From Branchiostoma belcheri (Eukaryota > Chordata > Leptocardii > Amphioxiformes > Branchiostomatidae): a stretch of DNA of 64,000 nucleotides. The stretch covers positions 1,599,547-1,663,546 of the forward strand of contig NW_017803921.1 of NCBI RefSeq assembly GCF_001625305.1, in the 5' to 3' direction. The notes below the pieces were generated by a model. That model saw only the letters and a list, made by a program, of their open reading frames with translations. It did not search any database and was not told the origin of the DNA. Made by a program: the position numbers and the translations under genes. Below, piece by piece: positions 20,700 to 32,514 of this stretch (positions within the stretch are counted from its first letter, which is position 1; every line of letters starts with the position of its first letter).

Positions 20700-21250
20700 C
20701 GACCATTCCAGGCTCTTGTGGTTCAAAAGAATAATCTGAAAAAGTTTGTAGCTTCCGCCACGCTCATTGTGAGTCGTGGAAAGTTGCTGAAGCCGCAAGT
20801 TTGTCTTTCGATCTCCTTTTACACAATGCAATACGTTCTAGAACGCTTCTGAGGAACCCCGTTTGTTGGTTGGTATGTAGTTACACCGACACCACAGTGC
20901 ATTATTCGACGATAATCCTTGAGACGGCTAGAATTCATTGTTGTCTTACGTCACTTATGATTGTTTGAGTGAGATCAATAGCCTCTGTTGAAAAATTGTT
21001 TGTGACGTCTTTCTGATGAATAGAGTATTGCCTTATATGAAGGAGAGCAACAGTAACGTTACTAGTGAATTATCATATCGGGGACAGGAAATAGAATTAA
21101 CGTCGAACATGTAACGTTACATGCTTTGCGCACTTCTTCTGAAAAGAAGACGGCAAGCTTCAGGCCCACCTACAATCGAAAAATCATGATGTTACACGGA
21201 CGGCACTGCTATTAATACCGTTACTACTCTGGTCTCTTAGCAGATGTTCG
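20700..21250. other. Non-coding spacer upstream of the CXXCXGXG gene
   Basis: It should contain that gene's promoter (transcription leaves leftward from about 20690) and the left edge of the tandem duplication. No ORF, TATA element or known repeat was identified. Confidence 0.4.
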
Positions 21251-22524
21251 AATGAAGGGTTGTTACGATTTGCGGCTGGTCTGGCCGTGAGAATGGCTTT
21301 GGGCGTAGCCTAAAAGTACGAAGGCCCCCCCACACAAATTTCAAACAACGGCAGATATATGGTGCATGGGGCAGAAATTTCGGGTGCTATGTCAGAAAAC
21401 ATTACAATCTTCCACAAAACATCTGCTTGGAGATTTATGTGAATGCTCCAATTGTAACGACTGGTACGCAGTGATACAAACCCGCCCCCCGACCTTCTGA
21501 CCTTCACAAAACTTGTTCGTCAAGTTAGGACAACTAACGTGTCCGGACTGAACCATGACGGAGAGGGGGTTCTCTCCTTTTTTCTATATTTACCATAAAA
21601 ATTAAACTCCAAGTTCAGATTCTTAGTAGACGTGCTTATTCGTATTGTACTTGTCGTTGCTTGTTCGTACTTTTACAGAACCAGATTTGACATGTATGAA
21701 GTTAATGACGAGTTTAATGTGTAGTTTAATCCCCGCCACAGTTTATGGATTGTTCTTGCCTTTGGCATTTGAAACACTAAAGAACCAACATTATGCATAT
21801 GTGCCTCGCTTGGTCGCGTAAGGCTGGATTCTAGGTAAGTGTATGTTTTAATTTTATAACTCCAAATGCCAGGCAATTGACGAACAAGCTGACTTGAAAG
21901 TTGTTAGTAAGTGATAGTGAACATATCTCCGTATCTGTTGTGTCTATCAACATTTTTGTGTTTGTGAAATCGCTGTCATTCTGGTGGGTTTACGCCTGGT
22001 GATCAAAAGGATCATCATTTTAACTGCTCCAGTGACTATGAGGGCTAAGCCTGCTCATTCAAACATGCAGGGAGCTGTCACAACAATGGCGTATCCCTCC
22101 CTCCTTACACATTTTTACCATTTTCTCACGAACGACACGGTCGTATTCGTCGTAGTTTGTCGTACGATTTTGATACTGTAGAACATGAAAATGGGCTGTG
22201 CATTACGTGACAAAATCATCTACCGACAAAGCCTTTAGCGTAACAAGACAGCAGTTGCAGGACACTTACACACGACTATCCACAGAACACACGCACTCAG
22301 TTTGCGATCGTGCGACGACCGTGCGACGATGGGGCGACACATGTGACCGGGCCCTTACTTGGAGTTGTTAGACGGGGTTCCGTGTTTTCCAAAACCTGGT
22401 CATCTAGTCTATAAAGAAACGTACAATGGTGAGCAACGCGCTACGATGAGTGACTAGACGATAGGGGATTATTACCGACACGCAAGTGTCTCTGTATGCG
22501 AGTAAACATTCACGGTGAATTACT

Positions 22525-22593
22525 GGTTGGTTGGTTGGTTGTTTGTTTGTTTGTTTGTTTGTTTGTTTGATTGCTTGTTTGTTTGTTTGTTTG
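22525..22593 (+). repeat. (GGTT)n/(GTTT)n microsatellite, copy A upstream region
   Basis: Four GGTT units then about 14 GTTT units with interruptions. A shorter version occurs at the matching place in copy B (26262-26289). Confidence 0.85.
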
Positions 22594-22804
22594 ATCCTTT
22601 GCTTATTCATAAAAAAAACAAATTGCCTACAGCCCACTTTTCATTGAGGTGAAAAGGGAAGGGTCAACAAAATATAACAAAATACAGGTTACATAATGGA
22701 AGTACTAATGATCGTCATTAATCTTAAAGACATATATTCCTTTGCTGTATCACCATGTTGTCTACAGGCACCTCAATCTGCCACTATGAGACGATAGGGA
22801 TAAC

Positions 22805-24845
22805 ATGGCCGGCTGGAAGATCGTTGTGTGTGTCCTCGGTTCTCTGGGTGAGTATTTACAGTCCGCAGTCACAAACGCCGAAGGATTATGTTTTTTATTT
22901 CATGCCAAAACAGGAAACTGAAGAATTTCATACCTCCGAGAATACTAAATAGCAAGAGATGATGTGAATTTCGTGCTTCATTCATTTCTGTGAATTTCTC
23001 ACTGATTTTCGTGTATGCATGCAGGTTCCTACTGAAAATGCCTGTAATTTTCATTTGATCCGCAGGGGGCCTCTTCATCGCCACTGCCGTGGATGCCCCG
23101 TGTAAGACTATCCTGTCGCCGGGTGGCATCCCGGTAGATCAGTGTCTGGGGGACTACGTATGTCATAACGGAACGTGTGGGTGGGTTAGAAGCTTCCTTC
23201 CATCGATACATCCATTTACCATTTGAATTAGAATACAATAGACAGCATCCAATTTTAAAACTTAAGAGCCGACATGTTCATTTGCATGCAAATGCACATT
23301 ATCTCTCCCAAAGTGATGCTGTTTTCCACATTTCCTTGAAATGTGTCTTTTCTGTTTATTTTCCAGTGAACGTTCTCAGACTGATAAACTGGCCACCTGT
23401 CTACTGCCGAAAACGGAATCTGTACAAACACAGTGCCCAGTTCGACTTCCTGGTCTGGTGGGTATTCCTGTAGGTCAAGGTCACAAATGAAATATTGCTA
23501 AAGGATAGGGCTTCCACATATAAAATGTAATGTAAGTTGAGTTGAGTTGAGTTGAGTTGAGTTGAGTTGAGTTGAGTTGAGAAAAAAACCGTAAATTAAA
23601 ACACATTATGCTTATTACAACCTTACGACTATAATCAATAAGACAAATAAAAAAGAACAAAAAAAAAAGAAAACATTTACAAAAGCTCTAGATATTTCAT
23701 GGAGGTACTAGGTGTGAGATCTCCCAATTCTTGTGTTAGTCGTGTTGCTTGCTCCCGTGTCGTCCTTAAAAACATGTAAGGAAAAATATATATACTTGGT
23801 TAAACCTTGTATATGTATTTTTCATTGCTTCTCCTAGGAAATATCCCGGGACTTTTTAGTCGACCTGGTCAATCAAGTTGTTACCGGATTGAATGACTCC
23901 CTCTGCAGCGGAGAGTACTGGAACATCGGCTATCACGTCACTGGTCAGCTGGACACTGGGGGGAAATGCTCCCAGCGATTCAACCGAGAGATCGCCGGGT
24001 GCTCCCAGCAGTTCTTACAGAAGTTTCTCACAGGGAATGCTTCATCTGACGTTCTCTGTAGGTAAGAACATGTCTTACACAAAAGGAAAGACGTAATTGT
24101 TTACATACGTATGAACCGTCCATTCCTTTAATGTTTAATTCTTCTATTTTTGTTTATTTTTATTTTTTATTTTTGCTTAAAATTATCTCAATTTGAAGCG
24201 CCTCCAACAATCCGAAATTCTCCTTTGGTTGCATCCTGATCTGTTCTATTTCTTTCTTTCTTTTGTAATATTTAAAAAAAAACAGTCTGTTTTGTTTCCG
24301 AATTTTGTATTTTCATCTGTTTTCCTGCCTATTTTGTGTTGGTTGAACATCTTAATGGGTGACTGTGATGTCATATACAAATCCAAATGTACCCTTCAAG
24401 TTTAACCATCCAATATGGCGGACAACACCTATACGTCATAGTCACGTGAGTGCTAACAGGCTTTAGCAATAATGACGTCATTGTAAGCCGTTCTGTTTCC
24501 CATATTAGGGAATACGGAAGGTCCTTGCAGTGCTTCACAGAGTTGAGGCAGACCGAGTGCTGTTTCAACCAGACTGAACAGGCCATGCTTTCCATGATCA
24601 TAACGGAGGACAATCCCTTCTGCCAATGTGCCAACGTGACATCTTTCGTCACCATGGCAACCGAACGCCCGAACAACATGGCCGCGACCGTCCCCTTCTC
24701 ACAAAGAGGCCCTGCGTGTAGCAATGTTAACATGCCAAAATCTACCAACATGCCGACATCATCATCTAGCCGACTCCATCTCTTCACACCCTTGATGATT
24801 TTTAATTTCGCGTTAAGCGCGGTGCGTTGGACAAACTGTGGCTAG
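22805..24845 (+). CDS. Secreted cysteine-rich protein, paralog A, 269 aa, five exons
   Basis: Exons are 22805-22847, 23066-23180, 23367-23457, 23838-24061 and 24509-24845, all with AG/GT borders and closing phases, ending in TAG. The first ~25 residues (MAGWKIVVCVLGSLGGLFIATAVDA) form a signal peptide. The mature part has many paired-looking cysteines, including [50 protein letters not shown] and ECCFNQTE, with several N-glycosylation sequons (NGT, NDS, NAS, NQT, NVT). After a Ser/Thr-rich stretch the C-terminus is hydrophobic (LFTPLMIFNFALSAV), which could be a GPI-anchor signal. The Cys spacing around exons 4-5 recalls DUF19-like extracellular domains, but I am not confident of that. An acceptor-like CTACAG about 35 nt before the ATG suggests a 5' UTR intron. 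Function unknown. Confidence 0.82.
23535..23581 (+). repeat. (GTTGA)n pentamer repeat in paralog A intron 3
   Basis: About nine perfect GTTGA units directly followed by poly(A)-rich sequence. Confidence 0.9.
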
Positions 24846-26506
24846 CAGTTCTCTCCCATCTTCAAAACTACTGCTAAGCTAATATTTCATAGGGCGATAC
24901 AAGAATAGGTTTTATGTATAGCATTGCATGTATGATGCGTGGCATATAGAATGTCATACAATTATAATGCACTGTCATACAATTATAATTGATTTTGCCG
25001 CACTACTCTCTCCATCCGACTCCCGGAGCCTGGTAGAGGCTAATGAAGGATCGTTATGGTGTGCGACTGGTCTGGCCATTAGAATGGCTTCGGGGCGTGG
25101 CCTAAAAGTACGAAGGCCCCCACACACAAATCCCAACCAACAGCAGAAATATGGCGGGACGGAAATTTCGCGTCACATTGGTACTATCCCAGAAAACATT
25201 ACAATCATCCACCAAACATCTGCTTGGAGATTTATGTGAATGCTCCAACTGTAGCGACTGGTACGCAGTGATACAAACCCGCCCGCCGACCTTCTGACCT
25301 TCACAGAACTTGTTCGTCAAGTTTAATTTGGAACGTTGAACTATCGTGTCCGGACTGAACCATGACGGAGAGGGGGTTCTCTCCTTTTTTTCTATATTTA
25401 CCATAAAAATTAAACTCCAAGTTCAGATTCTTAGTAGACGTGCTTTTTCTTATTGTACTTGTCGTTACTTGTTTCTTACTTTTACAGAACCAGATTTGCA
25501 GGTATCAAGTTAATGACGTGTTTAATGTGTAGTTTAATCCCCGCCACAGTTTATGGATTGTTCTTGCCTTTGGCATTTGAAATACTAAAGAACCAACATT
25601 ATGCATATGTGCCTCGCTTGGTCGCGTAAGGCTGGATTCTAGGTAAGTGTATGTTTTAATTTTATAACTCCAAATGTCAGGCAATTAACTCACGAGCTGA
25701 CTTAGAAGTTGCTAGTAAGTGATAGTGAACATATCTCCGTATCTGTTGTGTCTATCAATATTTTTGTGTTTGTGAAATCGCTGTCGTTCTGGTGGGTTTA
25801 CGCCTGGTGATCAAAATGATCATCATTTTAACAGTGACTATGAGGGCTTGTTCACTTAAACATGGAGGGAGCTGTCACAACAATGGCGTATCCCTCCCTC
25901 GGTATTCTTACACATTTTCCCCATTTTCTCACGAACGACGCGGTCGTATTCGTCGTAATTTGTCGTACGATTTTGATACTGTAGAACTTAAAAACGGGCT
26001 GGGCATTTTGTGACAGAAGCAACCACCGACAAAGCCTTTAGCGTGACCGTGCCACGATGGCACGACGCATGCGACCGGGCCGTGTACTTGGAGTTGTTAG
26101 ACGGGGTTCCATGTTTTCCAAAACCTGGTCATCTCGTGTATAAAGAAACGTACAATGGTGATCAACGCGCTACGATGAGTGACTAGATGATAGGGAATTA
26201 TTACTGACACGCAAGTGTCCCTGTATGCGAGTAACATTCACTGTGAACTACTGGTCTATTTGTTTGCTTGTTTGTTTGTTTGTTTGTTGATCCTTTGTTT
26301 ATTCATTAAAAACTCAAATTGCCTAGAGGCCACTTTTCATTGAGGTCATAAGGGATCAACAAAATATAACAAAATACAGGTTACATAATGGAAGTCCTAA
26401 TGATCGTCATTAACCTAAAGACGTACATGTATACACCCTTGTTGGTATCTCCATGTTTTCTACAGTAGACACCACAATCTCCCACTATGAGACGATAGGA
26501 ACAAAA

Positions 26507-28551
26507 ATGGCGGACATGAAGGTCGTGTGGTTTGTTCTTGGTGCTCTGGGTGAGTATCTGACGTCTGGTCACAACACAGAATATCATTTTTGACCTTGTA
26601 TCTCATGCCAGAACAAGAAATTGAAGATTTCAAACCATCGATTACTACATGTATGAATTTTTCACTGGTTCTGTTTAACTGAAAATGACTGTAAATTTGT
26701 ACTTTTCATTTGGTCCGCAGGGGGGCTCTTCATCGTCACGGCCGTGGGTGTCCCGTGTGACTCCATCCTGACGTCGGGTGGAATCCCGGTGGGGCAGTGT
26801 TTGGAGAAATACGTATGTTATAACGGGACGTGTGGGTGAGTTAGAGTTAGAGTTCTTCCATCCATCCATACACCCATCCATCCATCCATACACCCATCCA
26901 TCCATCCATACACCCATCCATCCATCCATCCATAAATCCATCCATCCATCCATACACCCATCCATCCATAAATCCATCCATCCATCCATCCATCCACCCA
27001 CCCATCCACACCCATCCATCCATCCATCCATCCATCCATCCATCCATCCATTCATCTGAATATAATTGGCCATGGGATGCAATGGGTTTTTAAAAATAGA
27101 AAGCCAACATTTGCATTTGCATGCCACCTTCTCTGTTGTTGCTGTTTTTTTTTTTGATATTTCATTCAAATCGTCATTTTCCCTTTATTCTTATTTTCCA
27201 GCGAACGTTTTGACAAACTGAAAGCCTGTGTTTTGGAGGCGATGCATTCTTTACTTGCCCGGTGCTTTCCTTATCTGGTAGGTATTTACCCGTCCGTGTT
27301 AATCTGTGACGAAGGTTTGCAAAATCCGGTTGATTTATTTTTCCAAAAAAATACAGTATACAACACATCGTCTTTTAGAGTAGAACTGAGTTGAGTTCAA
27401 TACGCCCCCGACTGAACAAATTCCCGGTAGTTTTAAGAAGAAGAAGAAAAAAAAGAATAAGAAACAAACACAGGAAATTATGTTTTTCTTTGCTTTCTTT
27501 TTCTGTTGCACTAAATGTAACAGAGGCCACTAATGCACTTTTTGCTTGTTTCTATCTATTGCTATTCTTGTTATGTCAGCCATGTTGTTTATTTCAATTC
27601 CATGGCGTTCTGAAAATTTATGAAAATATATCTTGTGTCCTACCGTTTCTCCCAGGAAATATCCCAGAACGTTTTAGCCGACCAGCTTCAATTTGTCAAC
27701 GCCTTGAACGGTTCCCTCTGCAGCGGAGATTACTGGCACCAAATCTTTTACGTCACTGGTCAGCTGGACATTGCAGGGAAATGTTCCCAGCGATTCAACC
27801 GAGAGATCACGTGGTGCTCTAGGCAGTTCTTATGGGGATTTCTCACGGGGAATGCTTCATCTGACGTTCTCTGTAGGTAAGGACATGTCTTACACAAAGG
27901 GAAAGACGTGATTGTTTACATACATATGAACCGTTCATTCCTTTAATGTTTGTTTCTTCTTTCTTTTTTTTTTCTTTTGCTTTTATCTCAATTTTGAAGT
28001 TATTTGGTTGTATGTTCTATTCCCTTTTAAAAAAACACTCTGTTTCCACACTTTGTCACGTCATTTTTTTCCTGCCTATTTTGTGTTGTTAAACTAACAT
28101 CGTAAATTTAACCACCCAACATGGCGGACAACACCTATACGTCATAGTCACGTGAGTGCAAACACGCTTTAGCAATAATGACGTCATTGTAAGCCGTGCT
28201 GTTTCCCATATTAGGGAATACGGGAGGTCCTTACAGTGCATCAAAGAGTGGAGGCGGACCGAATGCTGTTTCACTCAGACTGAACTGGCCATGCTGTCTC
28301 ATCTTCATGAGTACAATCCCTTCTGCCAATGCCCCAACGTGACGTCATCCGCCGTCGCCATGGCAACCGAACGCCCGAACAACATGGCCGCGACCGTCCC
28401 CTTCTCACAAAGAGGCCCTGCCTGTAACAATGTTAACATGCCGAAATCTACCAACATGCCGACATCATCATCTAGCCGACTCCATCTCTTCACACACTTG
28501 ATGATTTTTAATTTCGTGTTAAGCGCGGTGCGTTGGACAAACTGTGGCTAG
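26507..28551 (+). CDS. Secreted cysteine-rich protein, paralog B, 263 aa, five exons
   Basis: Exons are 26507-26549, 26721-26835, 27202-27277, 27656-27876 and 28215-28551. The structure is identical to paralog A: signal peptide [20 protein letters not shown], the conserved [20 protein letters not shown] block, [31 protein letters not shown], a Ser/Thr-rich region and a hydrophobic C-terminus. Exon 3 is 15 nt shorter than in A and the encoded residues share little; exon 4 is one codon shorter. Exon 5 is nearly the same in both copies. Both copies look intact, so both may be expressed. Role unknown; secretion or a GPI-anchored surface location is inferred from the two hydrophobic termini. Confidence 0.82.
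26861..27050 (+). repeat. (CCAT)n array in paralog B intron 2
   Basis: Interrupted CCAT tetramers with ACACC and AAAT spacers, forming a higher-order pattern. Absent from copy A, so expanded after the duplication. Confidence 0.92.
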
Positions 28552-28849
28552 CAGTTCTCTCCCATCTTTAAAACTAGCTACCCGGTGGTCCTTTTGGGTT
28601 TCTTCAATATTTCGAGAAACTTAAATTTTCTGGAAAATAGATTTTATAACTGTAAAGCTAATATTTGATAGGGTGTTACGAGAAGAGGTTTTATGTATAG
28701 CATTGCATGTATGATGCGTGGCATATAGATAGTCATACAATTATGATATACCAATGTACTCTTTTGAAGTACTGTAGATAACAAAAAGAAGAACCGTTTG
28801 CCTATGTATTGTGTAACGGTTCAGAATCACACACATGCAGACAAGCACA

Positions 28850-28869
28850 CAGAGAGAGAGAGAGAGAGT

Positions 28870-28910
<41 letters not shown>
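28850..28910 (+). repeat. (GA)n microsatellite
   Basis: About 30 AG dinucleotides with one GTTAG interruption, just past duplication copy B. Confidence 0.95.
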
Positions 28911-28913
<3 letters not shown>

Positions 28914-28959
28914 CCAAAAACACGAAGGGCTGTTATACCGGCTATACCGATAATAAAAG

Positions 28960-30380
28960 ATACAAATACAGATCATGTCAGCTTTGTTTGCTGTCGTATC
29001 TACGAGTACCCTGACAGACATCACCCTACCCATTTGGCACAGAGCGCCCATCCTCGCGTGCCAGCCAGCCGGCTATGAAAGACTTAATCAACGTTCCTAT
29101 CCTCACCGGGAACATTAATGGGGCAACAACCCTAACCTGGCGACATCTCCGAATAGACCCCGTGTAGACCTTACCGTACAGTCATCCCACTGGGACGTTT
29201 ACGACTTGACAACCTCGTTAGAAAGCACTAAAGACCTTTGCACAACGTCTGCAGCCAACATGAAATGCGCCACGAAGTCGTGTGTTTTATCTAAAGCTAC
29301 CGGAGTTCTTTGCCGACGAAGCCGGGATTTGCATGACCTAGTGCCGCCAAGAACAGAGACTTCTGACGGAGTTATCTTTGTGTTCAGTTTTATCCACAGA
29401 TTTAGATCATACTTGCGGCACATGGGCGGTACGTATACAGGCGATGTATCAAGGAGGTTTTAACCGATTTGATTGTGCACAGACTGTTAGGCATACTAGT
29501 GATCCACAAAACGTTAATGAATAAAACACACAGCAGATTAGACTGCCAAAGACACTGCCCTTGATCGACTGATCGTGTGCTTGCTTTGTTGCACGGTGCT
29601 TTAAGGTAAGAGGATATAGCCTGGAGTCCAGCCGTGTCAAAGTTCTTACTTTGATATCAAAGTTTTTTAAATCTTTAAAGTTAACGTCGATGAAGGTTAG
29701 ACATTCAGGTAATAAGATATGCCAAAAAGCAGTTACTCACGCAACTGGATTTCCAAAATCACATCCAGTTGCTTGAGTAACTGTTTTTTGGCGTATCTTT
29801 TAAGTTAAGGTTACAAGCTCTGTCGTTTGTCGTTTTCTTTTACTGTTTCTAGTAAGAATGTCAAGGTTGTTGATTTAGGGACCATCTGAGTGATGTATCC
29901 AGCCGAGTTGAACGTGCTGTGCTCTCTAATAACGTGTTTTGTGGCCTGTCATGTCCCGGCGGCTCGGCGTCGGATGTCACCCGGGGTGGCCAACACTCAC
30001 GGAACTGATTCAGACTGAAGAGGTGTATATACAGCATGTCGGCTGGAGGAGGAAATTAGCCGTCAGAAGACGCAAACTTCGACACGTCTCCGGGCTTATA
30101 TGGGAAGGCTGAGATCCGGGAGGGAAGGAGCGGCACAGCGGTAGACTATCGTTAGGTAAGACATAATTGGCGTGGGTTTATCTATATTTACAGATGTACC
30201 GTAGCAACAGGGAGGAACGTGAAGCCCCTCCATATCAATGAGTTGCAATGATTAAATTATGGGTAGTCTCCGCCTGTCCAAGAACACAGACACGGTTCTG
30301 GATACGCTTGGACCATCCAGAACCGTGCCTGAGCATTTTGCATACAACACCTCTGGATATTTCTGGACACCTCTGGTTGG
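28960..30380. other. Non-coding spacer with an unassigned 85-codon ORF
   Basis: Apart from a MITE at 29686-29800 there is no recognised element. An 85-codon plus-strand ORF (29206-29463) matches nothing I know. CGTTAG|GTAAGA near 30154 and CAGGAG|GTAAGA near 30988 look like donors and could belong to 5' UTR exons, without further support. Confidence 0.35.
29686..29800. mobile_element. Fold-back MITE, GTTACTCAAGCAACTGG family
   Basis: Starts with CGATGAAGGTTAGACATTCA. The arms are GATATGCCAAAAAGCAGTTA..CTCACGCAACTGGAT and ATCCAGTTGCTTGAGTAACT..GTTTTTTGGCGTATC. Confidence 0.85.
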
Positions 30381-30386
30381 CAGTTA

Positions 30387-30771
30387 GGCCATGTTGATTT
30401 GATTATATGGATGACATCCTCTGGGAACCCCAAAACTGATGCCAACGTGGGAATAAAAAAAGTTTGGCAAAAAAAAGTTGCTTTCATTATGAAATCTACG
30501 TGGTCATGAAGGTATGAATATGGTGTGGCGAATCTACTCTTTAAATTCATTTCTTTACATTTTCGTTTTTTTTGTGTGTCGATTTTGGCATTATACGACA
30601 TTGGTATCGTTTTCAAATATTTTTTGCAACTTACGGTATATATTTGCTCATTTTGCAACTGTTTTGTACGATTTTACAGTATGCTTGAAAACGTTTTTTT
30701 TTTCTTTTTTTTTTTAAACGGATGAAAATTCATTCGCGCACGGATGTCATCCATATAATCAAATAAACATG
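30387..30771. mobile_element. ~385-bp TIR element, ATGGATGACATCC family, copy 1
   Basis: The terminal inverted repeat GGCCATGTTGATTTGATTAT-ATGGATGACATCC pairs with GGATGTCATCCATATAATCA-AATAAACATG at the other end. The interior is A/T-rich with TTTTTGCAACTTACGGTATA and CATTTTGCAACTGTTTTGTA. No transposase; non-autonomous. Confidence 0.88.
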
Positions 30772-31313
30772 TAATTTGTAAGCTCTTTTCAGCCAGCAAG
30801 GTGCCCTCTGTAGCACTGCTTTTGGAGAGGCCCTCTCACGTTGCAAAGCACGTTACGGACAGAACAATATAAGGATTGAAAAATGTAAACAATCCATGTA
30901 CCCTGCTAATCCTAACTCTATCGCGTCAAGTCAAGAGGTCCGACATCGCAGCGGTTGACAGATATCAAGCATACAACACTCAGGAGGTAAGAACTTTTCT
31001 ATAGGTAGGAATCATACATACTTTATTTTGTACTGCAGAATAACTCTCCCTTGTCGTCAACCTACAAATAGCGACAAAGGTTGATATCTAATCAAGTAGC
31101 ATGGGCAATTTTGCAACATACATGTAGAAGTGATCATCATTCATATCTGTCGTAACAAAAAAGGATTAAGATTAAAGGATTAAGTCGTACTTTTAAAGGG
31201 AAGTCGTCTTGTTTTGAGCTGCAGAAAGTTGTTTTAGCCCTGTCGGCAAGAGGATTATGAAAGACACCTTGTACCTAGATCCAGGTTCACCGTGATGTCA
31301 GAAGGTTATGTAT

Positions 31314-31420
31314 TCAGGTCTGTGTCAGTGTGTGTCTGCGTGCGTGCATGTGTGTCACGGTGTGTGTGTTGTGTATGTGTGCGTGGGTGTGTGCGTGCGT
31401 GCGTGCGTGCGTGCGTGAAC
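31314..31420 (+). repeat. TG/GTGC-rich simple repeat
   Basis: Interrupted (TG)n followed by (GTGC)n. Confidence 0.85.
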
Positions 31421-31927
31421 AGCACAATTTGTGAATGGATCTTTACTCTATTTGGCATTTGGTCAAAATGAAGAAATAATCAAATTATGGACCCCTTGGT
31501 GGCTTTCAAAGGTACTACAACAGAAATATATTCTGGTTTTGATATCTCATATTCTGGGCATGCTATGGTTATGACTGAAAGGTAGATAGCTGTTGGGCGT
31601 TTTTATATCTAACGGAATAACCAGGGGTTCATTGTTTACATTCTCCCGTCCTCGTACTCAGCCACTCAAGTAGCGCGTCAATATGTCAAGCGACAACAAG
31701 CCGAGATTCGAACCCGTGACCTCTCGTCAAGTGCGTTTCTAAAAGCAGAGTCGATAATCTCCAGACCACACACGCCACACCTCGGGTTGAATTTACCCTC
31801 CCTACAGCGGCCCTCTCAAGTCTTTGACCCCATCAAGTTCAATTTTCCCATAAAACATTCGTGAGTGCATGAACGGGAGTGGGCCATAGTTGCAGACCGG
31901 TTGGCTGGTGTGGTAGATGCACATACA

Positions 31928-31928
<1 letters not shown>

Positions 31929-31981
<53 letters not shown>
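31929..31981 (+). repeat. (CA)n microsatellite
   Basis: About 26 perfect CA units. Confidence 0.97.
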
Positions 31982-31986
<5 letters not shown>

Positions 31987-32406
31987 CACAAATATTAATA
32001 CACTCGTATTTCTCTCTGTCTCCCTGTATCAGTATATTTGTGTGAGCGCCTTGCATGTATAAATAGACAATCGCACACACAAACACAGAATTATCAGCCA
32101 TTGTTGTCAAAATGCTGCCCTTTCAAAAGAGGCTTAATATGCAAGATTGTTTGTGGCGCTAGCACTAACCACCCTGTACAGAGGTCAAGACCATGGCTAC
32201 AAGCAGCAGGAAAGTGTTAATGGCTTTGACCTCTACGGGTGGACCTCAAGGTCAACATGTCGAGCCCACTGACTAAGGCGGTGAACAAGTAATATCACTC
32301 CCGCTAGTTAGCCTGTCAGGGGCCGGTGTATATTGGCTCGGCCGAAATTACATAAGCTACACTCCCATTCCGGATCGAGCCGGATTGAAGCCGGATCAAA
32401 GCGACT

Positions 32407-32514
32407 CAGGCCGTGTCTAAACGGAATCACAGGTGTGTGTGGCACGTGGACCAGATGTGAGGAATGTGAGTTACCCAAATCGCGGTTTGGGTGATTCCGT
32501 ATAGACACGGCCTC
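32407..32514. mobile_element. Small inverted-repeat element nested in an older repeat
   Basis: GGCCGTGTCTAAACGGAATC..AC pairs with GTGATTCCGTATAGACACGG..CC. The flanking GAGCCGGAT and ACAATTTTATCCTAGTGG segments also occur together at 43257-43345, so it appears to have inserted into another dispersed repeat. Confidence 0.75.

Larger units (their letters stand above)
21251..24966. repeat. Tandem duplication, copy A (~3.7 kb)
   Basis: The sequence from AATGAAGG at 21251 to the block ending near 24966 recurs at 25042-28747, an offset of about 3.79 kb. The 5' non-coding 1.3 kb and the 3' third (second half of exon 4, intron 4 start, exon 5) are very alike by eye; the middle is much more diverged. 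Each copy carries one complete secreted-protein gene. Confidence 0.93.
25042..28747. repeat. Tandem duplication, copy B (~3.7 kb)
   Basis: Second unit of the direct duplication, separated from copy A by about 75 bp. It differs by small indels and by a (CCAT)n expansion in intron 2 (26861-27050). It carries the paralogous gene at 26507-28551. Confidence 0.93.

Noticed and set aside
26675-27169. Open frame of WMDG repeats
   Set aside because: A translation of the (CCAT)n array in an intron of paralog B.
28741-29051. Ser-Leu or Arg-Glu repeat ORFs
   Set aside because: Translations of the (GA)n tract at 28850-28910.
30100-31010. Possible 5' UTR exons ending CGTTAG|GTAAGA and CAGGAG|GTAAGA
   Set aside because: Donor-like strings alone are common; no matching acceptors, ORF or promoter evidence.
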